From positions 1 through 64,000 of the forward strand of contig CAZWUJ010000010.1 of NCBI GenBank assembly GCA_964636705.1: 64,000 nucleotides of DNA. The letters run 5' to 3'. Made by a program: the position numbers and the translations under genes. The notes under the pieces were generated by a model that was not told where the DNA came from, searched no databases, and worked only from the letters and a program-made list of their open reading frames with translations. This document shows, in pieces, positions 54,089 to 62,239 of the stretch. This stretch comes from VXRJ01 sp964636705 (GTDB lineage: Bacteria; Acidobacteriota; Vicinamibacteria; Vicinamibacterales; UBA8438). Numbering within the stretch: position 1 is the first letter of the stretch; each line of letters begins with the position of its first letter.

Positions 54089-54946
54089 CTACCCGACGTG
54101 CAGCGCCGCCGCCGTCGCGAGGAAGTAGAGAACGCCCACGTAGCCGTTCAGATCGAACGCCTCCTTGACGCGCGACAGGTCCGAGGCGCTGACGAGCGAC
54201 TGCTCGTACGCGAGAAGCACCGCGACCCCCGACACCCCGACGAGGTAGATCGGCCCCAGCGGCATCAGCCAGGCGAGCGAAGCCAAGGCCGCGACCGCCA
54301 CCAGGTGGAACAGGCGTGACAGCCGGAGCGCTCCTTCGACGCCGAAGCGCACGGGAATCGAGCGGAGCCCCTGCCGGCGGTCGAAGTCGAGATCCTCGCA
54401 GGCATAGATCACGTCGAAACCACCCACCCACATGCCCGTCGCGAGGGCCAGCAGCCATGGCGGCCACGCAAGAAACTCTCCCCCCGCGGCCAGCCAGCCG
54501 CCGACCGGCGCAACGGCCAGCGCCAAGCCCAGAAAGAGCTGCGTATACGTGGTGTAACGCTTCGCGAGCGAGTACCAGAAGACGATCAGCAGCGCGACGG
54601 GCGAGAGCGCGAAGCAGAGCATGCCGAGCGGCCACGTCGACGCGACGAATGCCGCCGAAGCCACCGCCACAATCACACCCGCCTCGGTGCGCGACACCCG
54701 CCCGCGGGGAATTTCGCGCCCCGCGGTCCGTGGGTTGAGCGCGTCGAAACGCGCGTCCACGAGGCGGTTGAACGCCATCGCGGCGGTCCGCGCGGTGAAC
54801 ATCGCGACGACGATCCACCCGGCGCGCGTCCACGTAAGTTCCGCCACCTGCCCCGCCAGCAACGCGCCGGTCAGGGCGAACGGCAAGGCGAAAACGGTAT
54901 GGCTGAACCGGACCAGCGATCCGTAGGTGAGGAGTCGGGTCAGCAT
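54089..54946 (-). CDS. mqnP: UbiA-family prenyltransferase (MqnP-like)
   Basis: A 285-residue integral membrane prenyltransferase with about eight or nine helices. The two Asp-rich motifs are NRLVDARFDALNPRT and DVIYACEDLDFDRRQGLRSIP. It attaches the polyprenyl tail to the aromatic ring. In the futalosine pathway the UbiA homologue MqnP prenylates the naphthoate, and the neighbouring mqn genes support that role over ubiquinone synthesis. The ATG overlaps the amidohydrolase stop by one base (TGATG). Confidence 0.82.
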   Translation of the reverse strand: MLTRLLTYGSLVRFSHTVFALPFALTGALLAGQVAELTWTRAGWIVVAMFTARTAAMAFNRLVDARFDALNPRTAGREIPRGRVSRTEAGVIVAVASAAFVASTWPLGMLCFALSPVALLIVFWYSLAKRYTTYTQLFLGLALAVAPVGGWLAAGGEFLAWPPWLLALATGMWVGGFDVIYACEDLDFDRRQGLRSIPVRFGVEGALRLSRLFHLVAVAALASLAWLMPLGPIYLVGVSGVAVLLAYEQSLVSASDLSRVKEAFDLNGYVGVLYFLATAAALHVG

Positions 54947-56178
54947 CAGTGCGTCTCGACCCAGGAAATCCGCTCCGGCTCGATCCCGCGTACCAGGTAT
55001 TGTTCCACATCGTCCACGGCGCCGGGCGCCTCGACCGCGATGAGCGCGGCGCGCCGGCCCGGGGCAATTGCCCCGAGGACCGCTCCCCGTCCGAGCGCGG
55101 CGGCGCCGTCGAGCGTCGCGCTCCGGAGCAGGCGCGACGCCGGAACCGCCGGCGCGAGACGATGCAGTTCCGCCAGTTCGCCGAAGAGGTTCAGGTCCGG
55201 CACGCTCGCGAGACTGTCGGTGCCGATGGCAACCCGGACGCCGGAAGCATAGAAGTCGGCGACCGGCGGCTCACCGGCGCCCGTCCACTGATTGCTCCGC
55301 GGACAGGTGACGAGCGTCGTTCCCGCCGCCGCGAGCCGCTTCAGATCGTCCGGCCCGAACTGCACGCCGTGCACGACCAGCGTGTCGTCGCGTAACCATC
55401 CGAGCCTGGCGAGATAGTCGACGGGTCCCGTTCCCGGCGGCTCCCATGCCGGCTTCCAGCGGCCGCGCCACTCGAGGAACCCGCGCCACGGCCCTTCGCC
55501 GTCGCGCAGGAAGTCGACCTCCTCCCGTGATTCGGCCAGATGCACCGCGCGCGGGCCGGGAACCCGATCCACGAGCGCCCTGAAGAGCGCCGGCGAGACC
55601 GAATACGGCGCATGCGCCGCACCGCGCAGCATCAGACGATCGCCGCCGCCCCCCGACGCGCGTTCGGCAATCTGCTCGGCCAGGCGTTGGGCGGTGGCTT
55701 CCGCCTCGTCCGGTCCAACGTTGAATCCGATCTGCTCGCGAAACAGCACGGCGTCGACCGGTCCCGCCTCGAGGGCCGCGAGCGCGGCCGGCGTGTTGCC
55801 GATGTCGCCCACCAGGATGGTGCCGGCCGCATGCAACTGCGTGACGGCATCGGGAATCGCCTCCGTGCGCAACCCGCCGCCGGCAATGACACGTTCCACC
55901 AGTGTTCGCGCCCAGGCGGGCATCGACTTCGCCGGCGGAGAGGCGTCGCCGTGGCCCGACAGCTCCAGGTGCGTGTGTGCGTTCACCAGCCCGGGAAGCA
56001 GGGCAACGTCGCCCAGGTCGATCTCCACGGCGGGGTGAGCGGACGGGCCAGGGGCGCTCCGCCCGCCGACAGCGCGGATGACACCGTCCGCGACGTCGAC
56101 CCAGCCGTTGCGGACCGGCGGCGAAGTGATGGGCAGGATCCAGCGGGCGCGGAAGCGAACCCTGCGCCCCGCGATCAT
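54946..56178 (-). CDS. mqnX: Amidohydrolase, probable aminodeoxyfutalosine deaminase MqnX
   Basis: A 410-residue metal-dependent amidohydrolase. Metal/catalytic blocks are LLPGLVNAHTHLELSGHG, APYSVSP, AVHLAESREEVDFL, VVHGVQFGPDDLKRL and AIGTDSLASVPDLNLFGEL (Asp). It resembles aminodeoxyfutalosine deaminase in the ADAL/MTA-SAH-deaminase group. The operon context (mqnC upstream, mqnP downstream) is the main reason for MqnX; a general SAH/MTA deaminase is the alternative. Confidence 0.75.
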   Translation of the reverse strand: MIAGRRVRFRARWILPITSPPVRNGWVDVADGVIRAVGGRSAPGPSAHPAVEIDLGDVALLPGLVNAHTHLELSGHGDASPPAKSMPAWARTLVERVIAGGGLRTEAIPDAVTQLHAAGTILVGDIGNTPAALAALEAGPVDAVLFREQIGFNVGPDEAEATAQRLAEQIAERASGGGGDRLMLRGAAHAPYSVSPALFRALVDRVPGPRAVHLAESREEVDFLRDGEGPWRGFLEWRGRWKPAWEPPGTGPVDYLARLGWLRDDTLVVHGVQFGPDDLKRLAAAGTTLVTCPRSNQWTGAGEPPVADFYASGVRVAIGTDSLASVPDLNLFGELAELHRLAPAVPASRLLRSATLDGAAALGRGAVLGAIAPGRRAALIAVEAPGAVDDVEQYLVRGIEPERISWVETH

Positions 56179-57422
56179 GAAGCGCCGGCTCGCTGCCGCT
56201 TGCCGCCGCGGCTGCGTGCCTCGTAGCGGTACAGCTCCGCCGGCACCGTGTCGTCATCCGGTGCGCGCGCCGTCGCCAGTTCGGTCATCCGCGGAACCGC
56301 CTGGTCGCGGAAGAACGGATCACCGATTACGGCATACTCCATGTCGCGTCGCTTCGGCAGGAAGCCCGCATCCTCGATGTTCCGGACGATCTCCACTTCG
56401 TCCATGCAGTAGGCGGCCCCGGCGGCACGGACGACGTTCTCCTCGATCATCACGCTGCCCATGTCGTTGGCGCCGTAGGCGAGGCTCAACTGCCCCACCT
56501 TCCCCCCCTGGGTCACCCACGAAGCCTGCAGGTTGTCGACGTTGTCGAGCACCAGCCGCGCCAGCGCCAGGGTGCGGAGGTAATCGACGCAGGTGGCGGG
56601 ATCGATCGGGTGGGTGCTCGCCAACTCGGTGTGGTCCGGCTGGAAGCTCCAGGCGATGAACGCGGTGAAGCCGCCGGTCTCGTCCTGAAGCTCGCGGATC
56701 CGGAGCAGGTGCTCTATCCGTTCCTCGAGGGTCTCGACCGTGCCGTACATCATCGTCGCGGTCGTCCGGAGCCCGGCGCGATGGGCAGCGCGCATCACCG
56801 CGATCCATTCATCCGCGGTCGCCTTGCCGTCGCAATGGAGCAATTCCCTTACCCGGTCGACGAGGATTTCCGCGCCGCCGCCCGGAATGCTGTCGAGGCC
56901 GGCGGCGATCAACCGATCGATCACCCGCTCCACCGGCAGGTTGGACAACCGCGACAGATGGATCACCTCGGGCGGCGAAAGCGCGTGCAACCGGAATCCG
57001 GGGTACCGCTCCTTGACCGCCCGGAAGAGATCCTCGTACCAGTCGAGGGGCAGATCGGGGTTGTGCCCCCCCTGCAACAGCAGTTGCACACCGCCAACCG
57101 CGATGGTCTCGTCGATCTTCGAGAAGATCTCGTCGAAGCCGAGAACGTAGCCGTCGGTCGAACCGACCTTGCGGTAGAACGCGCAGAAGTTGCAGCGCGC
57201 AACGCAGACGTTCGTATAGTTCACGTTCCGGTCGATGATGTAGGTGACAACGCCGTCGGGGTGGCGGTGGGCGCGGGCCCGATCGGCCAGCACACCCAGT
57301 TCGTGCGTCGGCAACCCGCGATACAGGGAAAGCGCTTTGGCCGCGTCGATCCGCTTGCCGTCGCGCAGCCGCGCCGCGACCCGATCGGCCGCTACGCGAT
57401 CCGCCGCCGAGGCCGCGGTCAT
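56175..57422 (-). CDS. mqnC: Cyclic dehypoxanthinyl futalosine synthase MqnC
   Basis: A 415-residue radical SAM enzyme that cyclises dehypoxanthine futalosine. The cluster motif is CVARCNFC (Cys73, Cys77, Cys80). Other MqnC blocks are VQLLLQGGHNPDLPLDWYE, HALSPPEVIHLSRLSNL, GLDSIPGGGAEIL, TTATMMYGTVETLEERIEHLL, FTAFIAWSFQPDHTEL and QGGKVGQLSLAYGANDMGSVMIEENV. The ATG overlaps the mqnA stop by four bases (ATGA), and its end overlaps mqnX. Confidence 0.95.
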   Translation of the reverse strand: MTAASAADRVAADRVAARLRDGKRIDAAKALSLYRGLPTHELGVLADRARAHRHPDGVVTYIIDRNVNYTNVCVARCNFCAFYRKVGSTDGYVLGFDEIFSKIDETIAVGGVQLLLQGGHNPDLPLDWYEDLFRAVKERYPGFRLHALSPPEVIHLSRLSNLPVERVIDRLIAAGLDSIPGGGAEILVDRVRELLHCDGKATADEWIAVMRAAHRAGLRTTATMMYGTVETLEERIEHLLRIRELQDETGGFTAFIAWSFQPDHTELASTHPIDPATCVDYLRTLALARLVLDNVDNLQASWVTQGGKVGQLSLAYGANDMGSVMIEENVVRAAGAAYCMDEVEIVRNIEDAGFLPKRRDMEYAVIGDPFFRDQAVPRMTELATARAPDDDTVPAELYRYEARSRGGKRQRAGAS

Positions 57423-58219
57423 GAGTCGAAGTACCGGACGGCGTGCGACTCCGGCACGAGATCCAGCTCGGCCGCTTCCGCGAAGAAGCGCTTCAAGCCG
57501 GAACGGCCTTCCTTGTCCAGCACGAAGCTGACGTTCTCGCGGAAATAGTCACGCGCGATCTCTGCCTGCTCCTCGTCCTTCGACCCGTGGGCCGCCGCGA
57601 TCTCGTCAAGCGCCGCCATGCCCGCCGAGCGCGCGTCGCGCAGCGCCTCGATGTGCTCCGGCGTCACTGCTTCCGGCCGCCCCGCCCAGAACGCCCACAC
57701 GAAGGGCAGGTTCGTCAACGCGAGCCACTCTTCTCCCAGATCGACCTTGTCCAGATCGACCACGGTTTCGTGCTCGGTGTACAGGGCGATGTCTCCGATC
57801 AGCAGCGCAGCGTCGCACCGCTTCAACATCTTCGGGAGGTCGGGAGGCATGGTGTGCAGTTGCGGTTCGATGTCGAACGACTGCGCGCAGAGAATGCGGA
57901 GCAGGGCCACCGCGGTGCGGGAACTGGCGTCGATCGCGATCGAGCGGATGGCCGTCGGCGGACGCGTCGTAAAGAGCGCCACCGATTCCACCGGGCCGTC
58001 GGAAGCGACGGCTATGTCTGGAACGACACGGTAGTCGGTTCCGCGAAGGTACTCGATGGAGGGAATCAACGCGAGATCGACCTTGCCGCTGTGCAGCATC
58101 GACGCCACGCGAGCGGGGACGTCGTACCGAACCGAGAAGAGATCCGACCTCGCTTCGAGGCCGTGGACCAGTGGCCGGGCGTTCAGGTACCCGACGGCGC
58201 CAACGCGAATAACACTCAT
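57419..58219 (-). CDS. mqnA: Chorismate dehydratase MqnA
   Basis: A 266-residue periplasmic-binding-protein-fold enzyme without signal peptide. It removes water from chorismate to give 3-enolpyruvylbenzoate, the first futalosine step. Family blocks are VGAVGYLNARPLVHGLE, VPARVASMLHSGKVDLALIPSIEY, SRTAVALLRILC, ALLIGDIAL, DLGEEWLALTNLPFVWAFWAGR. It is two bases downstream of the MqnE-like gene and coupled to mqnC. Confidence 0.93.
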   Translation of the reverse strand: MSVIRVGAVGYLNARPLVHGLEARSDLFSVRYDVPARVASMLHSGKVDLALIPSIEYLRGTDYRVVPDIAVASDGPVESVALFTTRPPTAIRSIAIDASSRTAVALLRILCAQSFDIEPQLHTMPPDLPKMLKRCDAALLIGDIALYTEHETVVDLDKVDLGEEWLALTNLPFVWAFWAGRPEAVTPEHIEALRDARSAGMAALDEIAAAHGSKDEEQAEIARDYFRENVSFVLDKEGRSGLKRFFAEAAELDLVPESHAVRYFDS

Positions 58220-58221
58220 GG

Positions 58222-59115
58222 TCAGTCTGCCGGGTGCGCGACAAAGTGCCCGTCGCGCTCGACCGGATCGAGGCCAGCCGCACGAATCTGTCGCCGGATC
58301 TCAACCGACGGCATCCGCCGCGGGCCTTCCGCCAAGTCGTCGATCGGCGAGACGCCGTCGACATCATCCGCGCCGAACGCCAGGGCGACTTGCGCCAACT
58401 GCGGACCGTAGAGTCGCCAATCCACCTGAATCGAATCAATATTGTCGACTAGCAGCCGCGAGAACGCAACCTGTCGCACATCCTCGTAGCCGGTGGTCGG
58501 CTTTGCCGTCATGCGCCTCGGCAGCGGGGCGAATGCCCGTGCCGGCGCCCCTCCACCCCAGCCAGCGACTCTCCGTATGAGCTCGATCCCGCCGAAAGCG
58601 GGATCATGCACGGTCAGCCGGGCGACAGGGAGGCCGGCGTCCCGGGCCCGCCCGATCCAGTCGGGACGGTCGGTGCGTTCCACTACCGCCTCTGCAATGG
58701 CAGCCAGGCCCGCCCTGCCGAGTGCGGCGGCAAACCGATCGAAGCGGACGGTGTCGTGCTCGCAGCAGGCAACCAGGTCATCCAGGGCAAAGCCGGTCAC
58801 CGGTGTCTCGCCAGCCGCCGCTACGGCGCGCTCGACCGCGGCCAATGCCGCCGACTCCTTCCCGGGCAAGCCGGCGAGGCGAATCTCCCCCGCCCCGGAT
58901 GCTTGGAGATCGACCTCCGAATCGGTCGCGGCAACCTCCAGCACGCGAACGTACGTCACGCGGTTGCCCCGGAGCATGCGCCGGCGCTCGTCCGCCAAAG
59001 CGCCGAGGCGGACCACGTCCCGGGTGTCGGCCAACGCCGAAATCTCGTCGTCGGCCAGGCGCTCGCCCGCCAACAACCGGCCGCTCAGCGCATCGAAGAC
59101 GGCGGTGTCACTCAC
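58222..59115 (-). CDS. MqnE-like protein lacking the radical SAM cluster motif
   Basis: A 297-residue protein related to aminodeoxyfutalosine synthase MqnE, which is usually about 370 or more. The N-terminal helical part (to MLRGNRVTYV, residue 56) and the C-terminal part resemble MqnE (PTTGYEDVRQVAFSRLLVDNIDSIQVDW, then GPQLAQVALAFGADDVDGV). But right after GNRVTYV, where MqnE has NRNINYTNVCxxxCxFC, the sequence reads RVLEVAATDSEVDL with no Cys. The only cysteines are the adjacent pair 117-118, so a CxxxCxxC cluster is impossible. It cannot be a radical SAM enzyme and may be a scaffold or regulator of MqnA/MqnC, or a relic. The GTG start overlaps the Gfo/Idh stop by four bases; the frame has no stop. 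Confidence 0.82.
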   Translation of the reverse strand: MSDTAVFDALSGRLLAGERLADDEISALADTRDVVRLGALADERRRMLRGNRVTYVRVLEVAATDSEVDLQASGAGEIRLAGLPGKESAALAAVERAVAAAGETPVTGFALDDLVACCEHDTVRFDRFAAALGRAGLAAIAEAVVERTDRPDWIGRARDAGLPVARLTVHDPAFGGIELIRRVAGWGGGAPARAFAPLPRRMTAKPTTGYEDVRQVAFSRLLVDNIDSIQVDWRLYGPQLAQVALAFGADDVDGVSPIDDLAEGPRRMPSVEIRRQIRAAGLDPVERDGHFVAHPAD

Positions 59116-60086
59116 GCTTGCACACCCATGGACAGGGACGCCGCACCCGCCTGCAGCGCGTCCGCAGTCCGCTGCGCCACCGCGAGGGCCCGCCGCCCGT
59201 CGGCGCCGGTAACCCCCGGCGCCTCGCCCGTCCGCGCCGAGCGAACAAAGTCCGCCAGTTCCCGCGCCAACGGTTCGGCATCCGCGAAGTCGACATGGCG
59301 GACATCGATCGCCGGCTCGCCCTGCGCCGGTCGCGCTACCGTCACCGCTTCCACCTGCCGGTCCGCGTAGTCGACCGAAACGAGCGCGTGCGGCTGGAAT
59401 ACGCGAAGCTTCCGAACCCGATCGCGGCTGATCCGGCTGGCCGTCAGGTTGGCGATGCAACCATCCGGGAACCGGAGCCGCACGTTCGCGATATCGATTC
59501 GCCCGCTCAGCACCGGCACGCCCACCGCTTCGATCGACGCGGGTTCTTCGCCGACGATCGCGAGCACGATGTCAATGTCGTGGATCATCAGATCGAGAAT
59601 CACGTCGACATCCAGGCTGCGAGGCTGAAACGCCGACAGGCGGTGCACCTCGATGAACCGAGGCGCCGAAATCAGGGGAAGCGCCGCGGCAAGGGCCGGG
59701 TTGTGGCGTTCGGTGTGCCCCACCGCGAGCGTCGCGCCGGAAGCGCGGGCCGCCGCCAGCAGCCGATCCGCTTCGGCAAGCGACGCGGCAATCGGTTTCT
59801 CGACCAGCACGGCGATACCCGCCTCGAGGAGCGGCACGCCAACCGCGGCGTGGTCGGCGGTCGGGACCGCGACGACGCAGCCGTCGATCGGCGGGTGGAT
59901 CGCGCGAACGTCGTCCACCACCGGCGCGCCGACCGCGCTCGCAACGGTGCGCGCCCGCTCGGGGTCGCGATCGACGACGCCCACCAGCTCCGCGCCGGGC
60001 AGCGCCGCGAGAATGCGCGCGTGATGCCGCCCGTGGGAGCCGACGCCGATGACCGCGGCGCGGAACGCCGCGTTTGTGGTGGCCAT
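59112..60086 (-). CDS. Gfo/Idh/MocA-family oxidoreductase
   Basis: A 324-residue NAD(P)-dependent oxidoreductase. The Rossmann motif AVIGVGSHGRHHARIL is at the N-terminus; VVAVPTADHAAVGVPLLEAGIAVLVEKPIAAS contains the family EKP motif, and VGHTERHNPA and DLMIHDIDIVLAIVG follow. In this position, beside lpxI and lpxA, it may act on nucleotide-linked glucosamine (GnnA oxidises UDP-GlcNAc at C3 in some bacteria), but no GnnB-type aminotransferase is nearby. It is one base after lpxI and four bases from the next gene. Confidence 0.82.
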   Translation of the reverse strand: MATTNAAFRAAVIGVGSHGRHHARILAALPGAELVGVVDRDPERARTVASAVGAPVVDDVRAIHPPIDGCVVAVPTADHAAVGVPLLEAGIAVLVEKPIAASLAEADRLLAAARASGATLAVGHTERHNPALAAALPLISAPRFIEVHRLSAFQPRSLDVDVILDLMIHDIDIVLAIVGEEPASIEAVGVPVLSGRIDIANVRLRFPDGCIANLTASRISRDRVRKLRVFQPHALVSVDYADRQVEAVTVARPAQGEPAIDVRHVDFADAEPLARELADFVRSARTGEAPGVTGADGRRALAVAQRTADALQAGAASLSMGVQA

Positions 60087-60087
60087 G

Positions 60088-60936
60088 TCACTCGGTCGGC
60101 GCCGCTACGGATCCCTGGCCCCGCCGGCGGCCGACGATAGCGATACCCGCGTCGTTTGCCGCTTCGAAAACACGGTCGCCGTCTATCGCGAGGGTCTGGC
60201 CCGCATCGACGGACAGGACTCCCATACCCGCCGCCCGCATCGCCTCGACGGTGGAGACGCCGATCACCGGGACGTCGAAACGCATGTCCTGGTTCGGTTT
60301 CGCCACCTTGATAACGCAGGCGCCCGGGCCGGCCAGCCGGCCCGCCCGCTCGATGACCGCGTCGGTCCCCTCCATCGCCTCCACCGCCACCACCGCCCGG
60401 TCCTTGACGACAATCGTCTGGCCGATGTCCAGACCGGCGATGGCGTCAGCCATCCGGTAGCCGAACGCGAGGTCGGCCTCTTCCGAGGCGGTCGGCGCGC
60501 GCGCCGTCAACGGCCCCGCGCCGGCCAGCAGCGGCTCCAGAAAGAGCGTGGAGTCCACGAGTTCAATGCCATGTTCCCGCAGGACGTCGGCCACCGCAGA
60601 GATCAGGGCGTCGGTGTTTTGCGCCCGGAGCCGGCGCAATACGGACAGGAGCGTCAGGTCGGGCACGACGCCCGAGAAGAGCTTCGTGTGTTTCACCTGC
60701 CCCGCCATCAGCGCCCGCGTCACTCCCGCTCCCTTCAGGATCCGGATGCAGCGGCCCAACTGGCCAAGCGACACCCAGTGGAACTCCGCCGGCTGGCCGT
60801 TGGCGGCCGCCGCCTCCAGGTCGGGACTGGTTTCTTCCCGGATCGCAACCACTGTGACCTCGTGCCCAAGGCCGCGGGCCGCGTCGAGCGCCAAAAAGGG
60901 AAACCGGCCGTTACCGGCAATCAGGCCGATTCGCAT
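60088..60936 (-). CDS. lpxI: UDP-2,3-diacylglucosamine pyrophosphatase LpxI
   Basis: A 282-residue protein of the LpxI (DUF1009) family, which hydrolyses UDP-2,3-diacylglucosamine to lipid X in lipid A synthesis. It begins MRIGLIAGNGRFPFLALDAA and has the blocks LGQLGRCIRILKGAGVTRALMAGQVKH, SVLRRLRAQNTDALISAVADVL and AGPGACVIKVAKPNQDMRFDVPVIG. It is used in place of LpxH. The position 16 bases after the fabZ-lpxA fusion supports the role. Confidence 0.9.
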   Translation of the reverse strand: MRIGLIAGNGRFPFLALDAARGLGHEVTVVAIREETSPDLEAAAANGQPAEFHWVSLGQLGRCIRILKGAGVTRALMAGQVKHTKLFSGVVPDLTLLSVLRRLRAQNTDALISAVADVLREHGIELVDSTLFLEPLLAGAGPLTARAPTASEEADLAFGYRMADAIAGLDIGQTIVVKDRAVVAVEAMEGTDAVIERAGRLAGPGACVIKVAKPNQDMRFDVPVIGVSTVEAMRAAGMGVLSVDAGQTLAIDGDRVFEAANDAGIAIVGRRRGQGSVAAPTE

Positions 60937-60952
60937 CGGGTCTGCTTGCGTG

Positions 60953-62209
60953 CTACTCCTCGACTCCGACCGGTTCGTACCGCCGCGTCGGACGGCGCAG
61001 AATGACGCCGCGCTTGGAGCTTCGGATGAAGTCGACGAGAACCCGCACCTCCGGCACGTGGAGACCCCGGTCTGCTTCGATCGCGGCGAGCGCCTGCGTC
61101 GTATTGAGCTTGGACTGCAGCAGGTAGCGGTACGAGCGGCGCAGTTGCACGATGGTATCGGGCGGCGTGCCGCGCCGTTCGAGGCCGATCGTGTTCAAGC
61201 CGTACAGGCGGGCCCGGTTCCCGACCGTCCGGCTGTACGGCAGCGCGTCCATCGTGACGACGCTGCCGCCGCCGATGAATGCCTGGCGGCCGACCCGGCA
61301 GAACTGATGCACGCCGGACAACGCGCTGATCGTCGCCTCGTCCTCAACCACGACGTGGCCGCCGATCGTCGCGCCATTGGCGAAGATGTTGCGATCGCCG
61401 ATCGTGCAGTCGTGGGCCACATGGGCGTACGCCATGAAGACGTTGTCGTTGCCGATCAGCGTCAGGCCCCCGCCGCCCCGCGTGCCCCGGTTGATGGTGA
61501 CGAACTCACGGATGACGTTTCGGTGACCGATGACGACGCGGGTTTCCTCGCCCCGGTACTTCAGATCCTGCGGGATCAGGCCGACCGAGGCGAACGGAAA
61601 GACCTGGCAGTCGTCACCCAGCTCGGTGTTGCCGGCAATGATGGCGGACGCGCCGATCCGGCAGCCGCGACCCAGGCGCACCTCCGAACCGACGATGGCA
61701 TTCGGGCCGACCCGGGTATCCGGTCCCAGCACTGCCTGGGGATGGACCGTCGCGGTCGCGTCGATGTGGGCTGACGCCTCGATGCCGACGAGCAACTCGG
61801 CCTCCGCAACGCTCTGCCCGGCCACCGTCGCCACGCCGTAGGCAACCGCCGCGCCCGCCGGCCGGTCGCGGAGCGTCACCTCGAGAAACAGGCGATCGCC
61901 GGGCAGCACCTGCTTCCTGAACTTTGCGTTGTTGACGCCGCGCAGCACCGTCCGCCCGGTCGGCGTCTTGCCCTCGTCGCCCAGCAGCAGCAGCGTCGCC
62001 ACCTGCGTGAGCGTCTCGATCATCACCACCCCGGGCATCAGCGGGTTGCCGGGGAAGTGCCCCTGGAAGTACTCCTCGTTCACCGTCACGTTCTTGACGG
62101 CGGTCACGCGCCGGCCCGGTTCGTACTCGACGACCCGGTCGACAAGGAGCGAGGGGTAGCGATGCCGGAGCCGGTCGAGCAGAACAGGTATGTCGAGGGA
62201 CACGGGCAA
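60953..62209 (-). CDS. FabZ-LpxA bifunctional fusion
   Basis: A 418-residue fusion. Residues about 1-145 are 3-hydroxyacyl-ACP dehydratase FabZ (RYPSLLVDRVVEYEPGRRV, FQGHFPGNPLMPGVVMIETL with the catalytic His and Glu, then the C-terminal strands). Residues about 150-418 are UDP-GlcNAc acyltransferase LpxA, with hexapeptide repeats (AVLGPDTRVGPNAIVG, RNVIREFVTINRGT, AYAHVAHDCTIGDRNIFANG with the catalytic His, and GLNTIGLERRG). Both active sites look intact. In most genomes these are adjacent separate genes. The start is uncertain: TTG 62209 or GTG 62203. A TACACT box lies 24 bases upstream. Confidence 0.9.
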   Translation of the reverse strand: MPVSLDIPVLLDRLRHRYPSLLVDRVVEYEPGRRVTAVKNVTVNEEYFQGHFPGNPLMPGVVMIETLTQVATLLLLGDEGKTPTGRTVLRGVNNAKFRKQVLPGDRLFLEVTLRDRPAGAAVAYGVATVAGQSVAEAELLVGIEASAHIDATATVHPQAVLGPDTRVGPNAIVGSEVRLGRGCRIGASAIIAGNTELGDDCQVFPFASVGLIPQDLKYRGEETRVVIGHRNVIREFVTINRGTRGGGGLTLIGNDNVFMAYAHVAHDCTIGDRNIFANGATIGGHVVVEDEATISALSGVHQFCRVGRQAFIGGGSVVTMDALPYSRTVGNRARLYGLNTIGLERRGTPPDTIVQLRRSYRYLLQSKLNTTQALAAIEADRGLHVPEVRVLVDFIRSSKRGVILRRPTRRYEPVGVEE

Positions 62210-62233
62210 GTGGGGGCTTTCTGAGCGGTGGGC

Positions 62234-62239
62234 AGTGTA
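62234..62239 (-). promoter_or_regulatory. Candidate -10 box for the fabZ-lpxA fusion
   Basis: On the minus strand TACACT lies directly after the selB stop codon and 24 bases before the TTG start at 62209. There is no good -35 box. Confidence 0.3.
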
